Origin: Mycobacterium sp. 1554424.7
Lineage (GTDB): Bacteria > Actinomycetota > Actinomycetes > Mycobacteriales > Mycobacteriaceae
Reading direction: 5' to 3'
Assembly: GCF_001665295.1 (NCBI RefSeq)
Contig: NZ_LZSE01000019.1
Location: 1-46,356, forward strand
DNA: 46,356 nt
Positions within the stretch are counted from its first letter, which is position 1. Each line of letters begins with the position of its first letter. Of the stretch, positions 1 through 10,105 are shown in pieces. The position numbers and the translations under genes were made by a program. Below the pieces are notes generated by a model, which was not told the origin of the DNA, did not search any database, and worked only from the letters and a program-made list of their open reading frames with translations.

Positions 1-69
1 CCCGCCGGAGCCCTCGACGAACTACTGTCCAACCCGACCAAACCACCCGCTGTTGCATCCACCGCCTGA
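1..69 (+). CDS. C-terminal end of an unidentified protein (5' partial)
   Basis: An open frame runs from the first base to a TGA at 67-69 and encodes 22 residues ending in PPAVASTA. Codon choice is GC-rich in the third position, as expected for a mycobacterial gene, but the fragment is too short to identify. It could be the end of the gene that precedes sepH in the conserved order, or of a mobile-element gene. It is convergent with sepH. That it is coding at all is an inference. Confidence 0.3.
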   Translation, partial: PAGALDELLSNPTKPPAVASTA

Positions 70-100
70 AAGCGCCGGCGAAATCCCGCCGTCACTTCAC

Positions 101-140
101 AACGAAAGCCCTGAGCGCACAGTCAAAGCCCTGAATGCAC
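101..140. repeat. Two tandem 20-bp imperfect repeats
   Basis: The units at 101-120 and 121-140 share the core AAAGCCCTGA followed by GCGCAC or ATGCAC. The ten-base core CTGAGCGCAC occurs again at 160-169, inside the end of sepH. The repeats lie between two converging reading frames, so they may be a termination or protein-binding region or the end of a mobile element. No stem-loop is obvious. Confidence 0.5.
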
Positions 141-145
141 TTTGG

Positions 146-901
146 CTAGCGGTGGCCGCCTGAGCGCACACCGAGCAGCACGTCCTCCCAGGCCGGGATC
201 ACCGGCTTGCCACGACGGGTGTGCACCGGCTGTTCGGGCGGGGCGGGCGGCGCAGGCTTCGGCTCTTCTTCGCGTTCGATGGGGGCCACCCGCGCAAGCG
301 GTCGCAGGGGACGCTCGAAGTCCGGGTCGATCAGCTCGCTGGCCGAGTCGTCGATCGCCGTGACCGTTCCGCCGTGGGCGCCCGGGGCGAAGCAGAAGTG
401 CGCGATGTTGTCGGTGCGGCCGGCCTTCCAGGCAAGCTGCACGGTCCAGCGGCTGTCCTCGTTGCGCCAGGCGTCCCAGCTGAGCCGGTCGGGTTCCAGG
501 CCGCGCGCAACTAACGCGGCGCTGACGGTCTCCAGCAGGGTCAGCACCGAGGGCCCGTCGGCGAGCATCGGATGCGCGGCCGTTGCCAGCTCGGCGGCCC
601 GGGCGCGTTCCAGCAAAACCGGATGCGCGAACCGGCGCACCCGCACGATGTCCGAGCCGGAGGCGGAGGCCACCTGCTCGACGGACGCGCCCGCGCGGAT
701 CCGGGCCTGAATCTCTTTGGGGCTCAACATGTTGGTCACTTGCATGTCGAGCGGTGGCTGCTCGGGCGGTGGCGACTCGCCGCGGAGGACGGCCCGGAGT
801 CTGTCGTCGGCTACCAGCCTGAACCGCTCTACGGGGTCATCACCCTCACAGATGAGGTATTTGCCGCCGTCATCGAGACCAACCACTTTGAGTTCCCGCA
901 T
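146..901 (-). CDS. sepH: Septation protein SepH (DUF3071)
   Basis: The protein has 251 residues and starts at an ATG (899-901). The N-terminal DUF3071 domain (about residues 1-170) begins MRELKVVGLDDGGKYLICE and includes a helix-turn-helix-like stretch (KEIQARIRAGASVEQVA). A proline-rich, charged linker (EREEEPKPAPPAPPEQP) leads to the conserved tail IPAWEDVLLGVRSGG. Members of this family in actinobacteria bind FtsZ and promote Z-ring assembly at the septum. Length and ends match what I recall of Rv0883c (about 253 aa), so the gene looks intact. It stands alone, downstream of serC on the same strand with a 121-bp gap that probably holds its promoter. Confidence 0.93.
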   Translation of the reverse strand: MRELKVVGLDDGGKYLICEGDDPVERFRLVADDRLRAVLRGESPPPEQPPLDMQVTNMLSPKEIQARIRAGASVEQVASASGSDIVRVRRFAHPVLLERARAAELATAAHPMLADGPSVLTLLETVSAALVARGLEPDRLSWDAWRNEDSRWTVQLAWKAGRTDNIAHFCFAPGAHGGTVTAIDDSASELIDPDFERPLRPLARVAPIEREEEPKPAPPAPPEQPVHTRRGKPVIPAWEDVLLGVRSGGHR

Positions 902-976
902 GGCTTCTCCTCGCAGGCTCCGTCCCGCTGCGCAACGGACCCGTCAGGTGCGCACTCTAATGCAGCTAACGCTGGT

Positions 977-1002
977 AACCCGCTCTGACACGCTGGCGGG
1001 TT
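977..1002 (-). terminator. Possible serC terminator hairpin
   Basis: AACCCGC at 977-983 pairs with GCGGGTT at 996-1002, a 7-bp stem around a 12-nt loop, 21 bases past the serC stop codon. There is no U-run, as is usual for mycobacterial hairpin terminators. The short stem makes this only suggestive. Confidence 0.35.
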
Positions 1003-1022
1003 GCTCGCGGATGACGGTTTGG

Positions 1023-2249
<1,227 letters not shown>

Positions 2250-2350
2250 TCAGGCCACAGTGGCGCGGAGGGGCCTGGTGAATACCCGGTACCTGCGGTA
2301 CTGTCTGGACATTGCACGTCCAAATGTAAACCTCGTTGGGGAGGCTTGGA

Positions 2351-3376
2351 ATGGACAGGACGCGACTGGTCCGGCGTTGGCGGCGCAACATGGAGGTACG
2401 CGACGACGCCGAGTACGTGAGCATGCTTGCCACACTGTCCGAGGGGTCGGTGCGGCGAAACTTCAACCCGTACACGGACATCGATTGGGATTCGCCGGAG
2501 TTCGCGGTCACCGAGAATGACCCAAGGTGGATCCTGCCCTTGACCGACCCGCTGGGGCGCCACCCGTGGTATCAGGCGCAGTCCGAGGAGCGCCAGATCA
2601 AGATCGGCATGTGGCGACAGGCCAACGTCGCCAAGGTGGGCCTGCACTTCGAGTCGATCCTGATCCGCGGCCTGATGAACTACACGTTCTGGGTGCCCAA
2701 CGGGTCACCGGAATACCGGTATTGCCTGCACGAATCGGTCGAAGAGTGCAACCACACGATGATGTTCCAGGAGATGGTCAACCGCGTCGGCGCCGACGTT
2801 CCCGGCATGCCGCGGATGCTCAAGTGGCTCTCGCCGCTGGTTCCGCTGGTCGCCGGGCCGTTGCCGGTGGCGTTCTTCATCGGGGTCCTGGCCGGCGAGG
2901 AGCCCATCGATCACACGCAGAAAAACGTGCTGCGCGAAGGCAAGTCGCTGCACCCGATTATGGAGCGGGTGATGGCCATCCACGTGGCTGAGGAGGCCCG
3001 GCACATCTCGTTCGCGCACGAATTCCTGCGTAAGCGGTTGCCGCAGTTGACCAAGCGCCAGCGTTTCTGGGTGTCGTTGTACTACCCCTTGACCATGCGG
3101 GTGCTGTGCCAGGCGATCACCGTGCCGCCCAAGGCGTTCTGGCGGGAGTTCGACATCCCGCGCGAGGTCAAGAAGGAACTCTTCTTCCGGTCGCCGGAAT
3201 CGCGAAAGTGGTTGAGCGACATGTTCGCCGACGTCCGGATGCTCGCCCACGACACCGGCCTGATGGAGACGCGTTCGGCGCGGCTGATGTGGCGGCTCTG
3301 CAAGATCAACGGCAAGCCGTCGCGCTACCGTAGTGAGCCGCAGCGCCAGCATCTCGCCGCCGCGCCGGCCGCGTAG
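2351..3376 (+). CDS. AurF-like diiron oxygenase (Rv0885 type)
   Basis: This 341-residue helical protein resembles the p-aminobenzoate N-oxygenase AurF family of diiron enzymes. Putative metal ligands are E101, the E132-x2-H135 pair (in VEECNHTMMF) and the H211-x3-E215-x2-H218 motif (HVAEEARH), with E183/E184 also nearby. The spacing matches AurF. The substrate is unknown; the family oxidises amines or inserts oxygen. The ATG at 2351 follows GGGGAGG (2338-2344) at 6 nt and is preferred over an in-frame TTG at 2336. The stop lies 18 bp before fprB. The neighbouring ferredoxin-reductase fusion could supply its electrons, which is an inference from adjacency. Confidence 0.88.
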   Translation: MDRTRLVRRWRRNMEVRDDAEYVSMLATLSEGSVRRNFNPYTDIDWDSPEFAVTENDPRWILPLTDPLGRHPWYQAQSEERQIKIGMWRQANVAKVGLHFESILIRGLMNYTFWVPNGSPEYRYCLHESVEECNHTMMFQEMVNRVGADVPGMPRMLKWLSPLVPLVAGPLPVAFFIGVLAGEEPIDHTQKNVLREGKSLHPIMERVMAIHVAEEARHISFAHEFLRKRLPQLTKRQRFWVSLYYPLTMRVLCQAITVPPKAFWREFDIPREVKKELFFRSPESRKWLSDMFADVRMLAHDTGLMETRSARLMWRLCKINGKPSRYRSEPQRQHLAAAPAA

Positions 3377-3394
3377 CGCCGCACGGGTCTAGCT

Positions 3395-5086
3395 ATGCCG
3401 CACGTTATTACCCAGTCGTGCTGTAACGACGGGTCCTGTGTTTTCGCGTGCCCGGTGAACTGCATTCACCCGACACCGGACGAGCCGGGCTTCGCGACGT
3501 CGGAGATGCTCTACATCGATCCGGTGGCCTGCGTGGACTGCGGTGCGTGCGTGAGCGCGTGCCCCGTCGGCGCGATCGCGCCCGACACCCGGCTGGAGCC
3601 CAAGCAGCTGCCGTTCGTCGAGATCAACGCCTCGTTTTACCCGGAGCGACCCGCCGACGTGAAGCTGCCGCCGACCTCGAAGCTGGCGCCGGTGATCCCG
3701 GCCGCCCAGGTGCGTTCACGCCGTCGGCCGTTGACCGTGGCCATCGTGGGATCCGGTCCGGCGGCGATGTATGCCGCCGACGAGCTGCTCACACAGCATG
3801 GGGTGCGCGTCAACGTCTTCGAGAAGCTGCCTACGCCATACGGATTGGTGCGCGCCGGGGTGGCGCCCGACCATCAGAACACCAAAAAGGTCACGCGCCT
3901 GTTCGACCGGATATCCGGCCACCGCCACTTCCGGTTCTACCTCAACGTCGAGGTCGGCCGGCACCTCAGCCACGCCGAGTTGTTGGCCCACCATCACGCC
4001 GTGCTGTACGCGTTGGGCGCGCCCGACGATCGTCGGCTGGACATCGACGGCATGGGCCTGCCGGGCACCGGGACCGCCACCGAGCTGGTCGCGTGGATCA
4101 ACGGGCATCCCGACTTCACCGATCTGCCAGTCGATCTCGGGCACGAACGCGCCGTGATCATCGGCAACGGCAACGTCGCCCTCGATGTGGCGCGGGTGCT
4201 GACGGCGGATCCCGAGGACCTGGCCCGCACCGACATCTCCGACCACGCGCTCGAAGCGCTTCGACACTCGGCGGTGCGGGAAGTGGTGATCGCCGCCCGG
4301 CGCGGGCCCGCCGATTCGGCGTTCACCCTGCCCGAATTGATCGGGCTCACCGGAACATCCGAGGTCGTGCTCGACGCCACGGACCACCAACGCGTGGCAG
4401 ATGATCTGGCGAGCGTTTCGGATCCGCTGACCAAGAGCAAGCTGGAGATTCTGAGCAAACTGGGCGACGGTTCGGCGCCGCTGTCGCGCCCGCGGATCCG
4501 GCTGGCCTATCAGCTCACACCCGAACGCGTGCTGGGGGAGGGGCGCGCGACCGGCGTGCAGTTCCGTGTCACCGGCACCGAGGAGGAGCAGCGGCTCGAG
4601 GCGGGCCTGGTGCTGACGTCGATCGGCTACCGCGGCAAGGGGATTCGCGATCTTCCGTTCGACGAGTCGGCGGCGGTCGTGCCCAACCACGGTGGCCGCG
4701 TCGTCGAGCCCGGCTCCGGCCTCCCCGTCCCCGGCGCGTACGTGGCGGGGTGGATCAAGCGCGGGCCGACGGGATTCATCGGCACCAACAAGTCCTGTTC
4801 CGTTCAAACCGTCCACGCCCTGGTGGCCGACTTCAACGCGGGCCGGCTCACCGATCCGGTGGCCCGGTCCGACGCGCTGGACAAACTCGTGCGCGCGCGC
4901 CGGCCCGACGTCGTCGATTCAGCGGGGTGGCGCGCGATCGACGCCGCGGAGATCGCGCGCGGCGCCAACGCTGGGCGGCCACGCAACAAATTCACCGCCG
5001 TCGCCGACATGCTCGCCGCGGCGGCCGCCGCGCAGCCGGCTCCGCCGATGCGGCGCCTGCTGCTGGCCCGGCTGCGGGAGGCTTAG
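3395..5086 (+). CDS. fprB: Ferredoxin / ferredoxin-NADP reductase fusion FprB
   Basis: The protein has 563 residues. An N-terminal bacterial ferredoxin domain (about 1-60) carries two cysteine clusters: C9/C10, C15, C19, C23 and C46-x2-C49-x2-C52-x3-C56. It is fused to an adrenodoxin-reductase-like flavoprotein with an FAD Rossmann motif (VAIVGSGPAAMYAADEL, about 115-131) and an NADPH-binding site (IIGNGNVALDVARVL). A GxxGWIKRGP-type ending (AGWIKRGPTGFIGTNK) closes the FAD fold. It would pass electrons from NADPH through FAD to iron-sulfur partners. Mtb FprB is about 575 aa. The start follows the Rv0885-like gene by 18 bp, so the two are probably co-transcribed. Its last 4 bases overlap the end of the convergent VOC gene. 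Confidence 0.96.
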   Translation: MPHVITQSCCNDGSCVFACPVNCIHPTPDEPGFATSEMLYIDPVACVDCGACVSACPVGAIAPDTRLEPKQLPFVEINASFYPERPADVKLPPTSKLAPVIPAAQVRSRRRPLTVAIVGSGPAAMYAADELLTQHGVRVNVFEKLPTPYGLVRAGVAPDHQNTKKVTRLFDRISGHRHFRFYLNVEVGRHLSHAELLAHHHAVLYALGAPDDRRLDIDGMGLPGTGTATELVAWINGHPDFTDLPVDLGHERAVIIGNGNVALDVARVLTADPEDLARTDISDHALEALRHSAVREVVIAARRGPADSAFTLPELIGLTGTSEVVLDATDHQRVADDLASVSDPLTKSKLEILSKLGDGSAPLSRPRIRLAYQLTPERVLGEGRATGVQFRVTGTEEEQRLEAGLVLTSIGYRGKGIRDLPFDESAAVVPNHGGRVVEPGSGLPVPGAYVAGWIKRGPTGFIGTNKSCSVQTVHALVADFNAGRLTDPVARSDALDKLVRARRPDVVDSAGWRAIDAAEIARGANAGRPRNKFTAVADMLAAAAAAQPAPPMRRLLLARLREA

Positions 5087-5538
5087 CCCGGCTGCCCGGA
5101 CATCGCGGCCGCGATCTCCTCGGGGCTGACCTCGCGCACCGGCTGGCCCAGCGACCAGTGATGGCCGAACGGGTCGGCGACCACGCCGTAGCGGTCACCC
5201 CAGAACTGGTCGTCCAACGGTGCCACCACGGTGGCGCCCGCGTCGAGCGCCCGCTGGAACTTGGCGTCGACGTCGGTGACCGTCAGGTGAATCGTGACCG
5301 GGGTTCCGCCCAGGGACTTGGGCGTCATCGACTTGCCGCCGGACATCTCCGGGAAGTCGTCGTTGAGCATCACCGCGAAGCCATTGATGCGCAGCGCGGC
5401 GTGGACGAGCCTGCCGTCGGGGCCGGGCACTCGGCCTAGCTCCTCGGCGCCAAAAGCCTTGACGTAGAAGTCGATCGCCGCGGCGGCGTTGTCGACTACG
5501 AGGTGCGGGATAACTGCTGGTTCGACGTTGATGGGCAT
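5083..5538 (-). CDS. VOC/glyoxalase-like protein (PhnB type, Rv0887c)
   Basis: The protein has 151 residues with a single vicinal-oxygen-chelate fold of the PhnB/YdcJ kind: [24 protein letters not shown], then [24 protein letters not shown] and the closing [15 protein letters not shown]. Proteins of this type act on small metabolites or resistance substrates. The substrate here cannot be read from sequence. The ATG at 5536-5538 has the purine-rich AAGGAGAGG upstream. The 3' ends of this gene and fprB overlap by 4 bases. Confidence 0.88.
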   Translation of the reverse strand: MPINVEPAVIPHLVVDNAAAAIDFYVKAFGAEELGRVPGPDGRLVHAALRINGFAVMLNDDFPEMSGGKSMTPKSLGGTPVTIHLTVTDVDAKFQRALDAGATVVAPLDDQFWGDRYGVVADPFGHHWSLGQPVREVSPEEIAAAMSGQPG

Positions 5539-5664
5539 GGCCCTCTCCTTTGTCGGTCGGATGCCGGCCCAGGCGGGGGCCGGCTCACGGTTATTGACTC
5601 GGCCCGCGACACAAAATCATCGCGGCCGAAACCATTCAATCGCCGCCCACCGACAACAAACGGA

Positions 5665-5724
5665 CGCGAGCGTAACCGCAGGGCGAAAAATCGAGCCGAA
5701 ATTCGCAGTGCCGTTACGCTCGCG
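5665..5724 (-). terminator. 12-bp inverted repeat downstream of citA
   Basis: CGCGAGCGTAAC at 5665-5676 is matched exactly by GTTACGCTCGCG at 5713-5724, with a 36-nt interval. Inside the interval GCGAA (5683-5687) can pair with TTCGC (5702-5706), giving a nested hairpin. The repeat lies 11 bp past the citA stop and in front of the VOC gene on the same strand, a natural place for a terminator. Confidence 0.6.
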
Positions 5725-5734
5725 GCCAGCCGAC

Positions 5735-6859
5735 TCAGGCGTGGGTGAGAACCCGGTCCCAACCCTCGACGGCCTCCGGACTGCGCGGCCCCGGCCCCAC
5801 GTAGATGGCCGACGGACGGACCAGCTTGCCCAGCCGCTTCTGCTCGAGGATGTGCGCACACCACCCCGCCGTGCGACCACAGGTGAACATCGCCGGCATC
5901 ATGTTGGCCGGCACCCGGGCGAAGTCCAGGATGACGGCGGCCCAGAACTCGACGTTGGTCTCGATGGCCCGGTCCGGACGCCGCTCGCGCAGCTCGGCCA
6001 GCGCCGCCTGCTCGAGCGCGACCGCGACCTCGTGGCGCGGGGCGCCCAGCCGCTCGGCGGCCGCGCGCAGCACGCGCGCCCGCGGGTCCTCGGCGCGGTA
6101 CACGCGGTGCCCGAAGCCCATCAGCTTGTCGCCGCGGTCCAGGATCGACTTGACCAGGCCGCGGGCGTCGCCGGTGCGCTCGACCTCCTCGAGCATCGGC
6201 AGCACGCGGGCCGGCGCGCCGCCGTGCAGCGGGCCGCTCATCGCCCCGATCGCCCCCGACAGCGAGGCGGCCACGTCGGCGCCGGTCGAGGCGATCACCC
6301 GCGCGGTGAACGTGGAGGCGTTCATGCCGTGCTCGGCGGCCGACACCCAGTAGGCGTCGATGGCCTCGACGTGCCTGGGGTCCGGCTCACCCTGCCAGCG
6401 GGTCATGAATCGCGCTGTGACGGTTGGGCATTCATCGATGACCCGTTGCGGCACGGCCGGCTGATAGATCCCACGCGCCGACTGAGCGACGTAGGACAGG
6501 GCCATCACCGAGGCCCGGGCCAGCTGATCGCGTGCGGTGGCCTCGTCGGTGTCGAGCAGCGGCTTGTAGCCCCAGATGGGTGCCAGCATCGCCAGGCCCG
6601 CCTGCACGTCGACCCGCACGTCGCCGGTGTGAATGGGCAGCGGGAACGGCTCGGCGGGAGGCAGCCCGTGGCCGAACCTGCCGTCGACCAGCAACGCCCA
6701 GACGTCACCGAAGGTGACCTGCTGAGTGACCAGATCTTCGATGTCGACGCCGCGGTAGCGCAGCGCGCCGCCGTCTTTATCCGGTTCGGCAATTTCGGTG
6801 GTGAAGGCCACCACGCCTTCCAGGCCGGGGACAAAGTTTTCGGGGACAGCAGTAGTCAT
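5735..6859 (-). CDS. citA: Citrate synthase II CitA
   Basis: This 374-residue citrate-synthase-family enzyme condenses acetyl-CoA with oxaloacetate. It is the shorter paralogue of the two encoded here. Visible active-site regions are [15 protein letters not shown] (first histidine), [11 protein letters not shown], and [16 protein letters not shown] (second histidine). The catalytic aspartate is expected near the C-terminal [16 protein letters not shown]. The ATG at 6857-6859 ([16 protein letters not shown]) agrees with Mtb CitA (about 373 aa). Longer upstream frames run into pdxH and are rejected. It is divergent from pdxH across a striking dyad element. Confidence 0.95.
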   Translation of the reverse strand: MTTAVPENFVPGLEGVVAFTTEIAEPDKDGGALRYRGVDIEDLVTQQVTFGDVWALLVDGRFGHGLPPAEPFPLPIHTGDVRVDVQAGLAMLAPIWGYKPLLDTDEATARDQLARASVMALSYVAQSARGIYQPAVPQRVIDECPTVTARFMTRWQGEPDPRHVEAIDAYWVSAAEHGMNASTFTARVIASTGADVAASLSGAIGAMSGPLHGGAPARVLPMLEEVERTGDARGLVKSILDRGDKLMGFGHRVYRAEDPRARVLRAAAERLGAPRHEVAVALEQAALAELRERRPDRAIETNVEFWAAVILDFARVPANMMPAMFTCGRTAGWCAHILEQKRLGKLVRPSAIYVGPGPRSPEAVEGWDRVLTHA

Positions 6860-6891
6860 AGCGGAAATTCTTGCACCCCACCTCGGGGCCG

Positions 6892-6924
6892 ACGCTACCG
6901 GCCGGTAGCTACCGCCGGTAGCGT
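6892..6924. promoter_or_regulatory. 33-bp near-palindromic operator between citA and pdxH
   Basis: The element consists of four copies of the heptamer CGGTAGC in alternating orientation: 6894-6900 (reverse), 6903-6909 (forward), 6908-6914 (reverse), 6916-6922 (forward). It contains a perfect 16-bp palindrome at 6894-6909, a 12-bp palindrome at 6903-6914 and a 15-bp dyad at 6908-6922. Both outer edges read TAGCGT on their own strands; on the plus strand this is a -10-like box (6919-6924) exactly 7 nt before the pdxH ATG. A repressor bound here would block pdxH and could act on citA as well. The regulator is unknown. Confidence 0.65.
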
Positions 6925-6931
6925 GGGCGCA

Positions 6932-7591
6932 ATGGCTGGACCAGCAGAGGAACACCTGCAGAGGATGCGCGTGGAATACGGGTCGGTCGAGAAGGACGGC
7001 AGTCCGGACCTGGATGCGGACTGGCTGGCCGACGGATGGCTTGCCCTGTTTCGCAGGTGGATTGACGACGCCGAGCGCGCCGGGGTGGCCGAGGCCAACG
7101 CGTTCGTGTTGGCGACCGTCGCCGATGGCAGGCCGGTCAGCCGATCGGTGTTGTGCAAGAGCGCCGACGAGACTGGGATCACCTTTTTCACCAACTACGA
7201 CTCGGCCAAGGGCTTCGAGCTGGCGGCGACGCCCTACGCGTCGGCAACCTTCCCCTGGTATCTGCTCGGCCGGCAGGTGCACATCCGAGGCCCGGTGAGC
7301 AAGGTCGACCCGGAGGTCACGCAGGATTACTGGTCCAAGCGGCCGCGCGGCTCGCAATTGGGCGCGTGGGCGTCGCACCAATCGCGGCCGATCGCCTCGC
7401 GGGCGGCGCTGCTCGACCAGCTCGACGAGGTCACACACCGCTTCGCCGACTCGGAATGCGTCCCGGTGCCGCCCAACTGGGGCGGGTACCTGCTTGCGCC
7501 CGAGGTGGTCGAATTCTGGCAGGGCCGGGAAAACCGGGTGCACAACCGGATTCGGGTGGTCGGCGGGCGGGTCGAGCGCTTGCAGCCCTGA
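6932..7591 (+). CDS. pdxH: Pyridoxamine 5'-phosphate oxidase PdxH
   Basis: This 219-residue FMN enzyme oxidises pyridoxine or pyridoxamine phosphate to pyridoxal phosphate. Family features in order: N-terminal helix, [22 protein letters not shown] (FMN-binding strand), [27 protein letters not shown], the SxQS-like segment [13 protein letters not shown], and the C-terminal [16 protein letters not shown]...RVHNRI...VERLQP. The ATG at 6932 is preceded by TAGCGT at a 7-nt distance and no Shine-Dalgarno, so the transcript is probably leaderless. In M. tuberculosis, as I recall, pdxH is elsewhere (Rv2607), so its place beside citA is a lineage difference. The amidohydrolase gene follows after 38 bp. 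Confidence 0.93.
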   Translation: MAGPAEEHLQRMRVEYGSVEKDGSPDLDADWLADGWLALFRRWIDDAERAGVAEANAFVLATVADGRPVSRSVLCKSADETGITFFTNYDSAKGFELAATPYASATFPWYLLGRQVHIRGPVSKVDPEVTQDYWSKRPRGSQLGAWASHQSRPIASRAALLDQLDEVTHRFADSECVPVPPNWGGYLLAPEVVEFWQGRENRVHNRIRVVGGRVERLQP

Positions 7592-7629
7592 AAACGCGCC
7601 GTGACGTGTTGCTGCCATCCTGGCTGACG

Positions 7630-8568
7630 ATGGACGAGACGGAATCGGTGCGTGAGATCTGGCAGTCGCTGGGCCTGCCGGGCATTGTTGACGTGCACAC
7701 GCATTTCATGCCCAAGCCGGTGATGGACAAGGTCTGGCGGTACTTCGACACCGCCGGCCCGCTGGTGGGACGCCGCTGGCCGATCGCCTACCGCACCGAC
7801 GAGCAGGATCGGCTGCGCACGCTGCACGGATTCGGCGTCCGGGCGTTCACATCGCTGGTCTACCCCCATAAACCGCAGATGGCGGCCTGGCTCAACCCGT
7901 GGGCGGCGTCGTTCGCCGCTGCGACGCCCGACTGCCTGCACACGGCAACGCTTTATCCCGAGCCCGGCGCAGAGGACTACGTCCGTCAGGCCCTCGACCT
8001 GGGCGCGCGGGTGTTCAAGGCCCACGTTCAGGTCGGCCGGTACAACCCGACCGATCCGTTGCTGGATGGGGCGTGGGGCGTCATCGAGGACGCCGCCGTT
8101 CCCGTCGTGATCCATTGCGGCTCGGGTCCCGTCCCGGGCGAACACACCGGCGCCGAGCCCGTCGCGGCGCTGCTGGCGCGCCATCCCCGCCTGCGGCTGA
8201 TCATCGCGCACCTGGGGATGCCGGAGTACGGCGACTTCCTGGATCTGGCCGATCGGCACGACGGGGTGAGATTCGACACCACCATGGCGTTCACCCCGTT
8301 CGTCGAGGAGACCATGCCCTTCCCCCGGTCGCAGTACGGCCGGCTGCGTGACCATGGCGACCGCATCCTCTTCGGGAGCGACTTCCCCAACATCCCGTAC
8401 GGCTACGTCGACGCGATGCGGGTCCTGACCCGGCTGCCCGGTGTCGACGACGAGTGGTTGCGGAAAGTCTTCTACGGCAACGCCGCTCAGCTGTTCGATC
8501 TGGCCGGCCCGACGCCCGCGTCGACGACGTGCGCGACGCCCGCAGCCGCAGGCGAACCCGGGACTTGA
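7630..8568 (+). CDS. Amidohydrolase-2 family metal-dependent hydrolase
   Basis: The protein has 312 residues with a TIM-barrel amidohydrolase (ACMSD-like) layout. Putative metal and catalytic elements are the VDVHTHFMP HxH motif near residue 20, KAHVQVG (about 137), VIHCGSGP, IAHLGMPEYGDF and the distal aspartate in LFGSDFPNIPYGY. Such enzymes decarboxylate or hydrolyse cyclic and amide substrates. The substrate is not evident. The ATG at 7630 is chosen because the family N-terminus starts shortly before the HxH motif; the ribosome site is weak. It sits 38 bp behind pdxH in the same direction, suggesting one operon. Confidence 0.85.
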   Translation: MDETESVREIWQSLGLPGIVDVHTHFMPKPVMDKVWRYFDTAGPLVGRRWPIAYRTDEQDRLRTLHGFGVRAFTSLVYPHKPQMAAWLNPWAASFAAATPDCLHTATLYPEPGAEDYVRQALDLGARVFKAHVQVGRYNPTDPLLDGAWGVIEDAAVPVVIHCGSGPVPGEHTGAEPVAALLARHPRLRLIIAHLGMPEYGDFLDLADRHDGVRFDTTMAFTPFVEETMPFPRSQYGRLRDHGDRILFGSDFPNIPYGYVDAMRVLTRLPGVDDEWLRKVFYGNAAQLFDLAGPTPASTTCATPAAAGEPGT

Positions 8569-8695
8569 CCGGCGGCGACGTGGGGCGCGCGATCGGTTGT
8601 CGCGTCGGCGGCACCGGCGTCTGATGATTGCCTAAGGAACCTCTGGGGACCCGACCCCGGGCAGGCGCCTGCTGCCGATAACGACTACCTTCAGC

Positions 8696-8701
8696 TATAA
8701 G
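8696..8701 (+). promoter_or_regulatory. Candidate -10 box for gltA2
   Basis: TATAAG lies 46 bp before the gltA2 GTG in the 179-bp gap after the amidohydrolase gene, with a poor -35 (TGCCGA, 8673-8678) at a 17-bp spacing. An AAAGGGG ribosome site (8736-8742) follows. Nothing else is recognised in this gap. Confidence 0.35.
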
Positions 8702-8747
8702 CATCGAGTCAGGGCAGCCAAGCCAGCCAGAGCGCAAAGGGGTTCTC

Positions 8748-10043
<1,296 letters not shown>

Positions 10044-10061
10044 CTTTCTACCCGCCACCAG

Positions 10062-10105
10062 ACGCAAAAGCGCCTTAATCGGCCGGTTTTGGGGGGCTTT
10101 TGTGT
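10062..10105. terminator. Convergent terminator hairpin, member of the GACGCAAAAG foldback group
   Basis: ACGCAAAAGCGCC (10062-10074) pairs with the GGGGGGCTTTTGTGT arm (10091-10105) across a short loop, with one G-T pair and a bulge. It sits between the ends of gltA2 and the minus-strand oxidoreductase gene and overlaps the latter's final codons. The outer right flank (GTCCGCTCG) resembles the arms of two other hairpins in this window. Confidence 0.6.
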
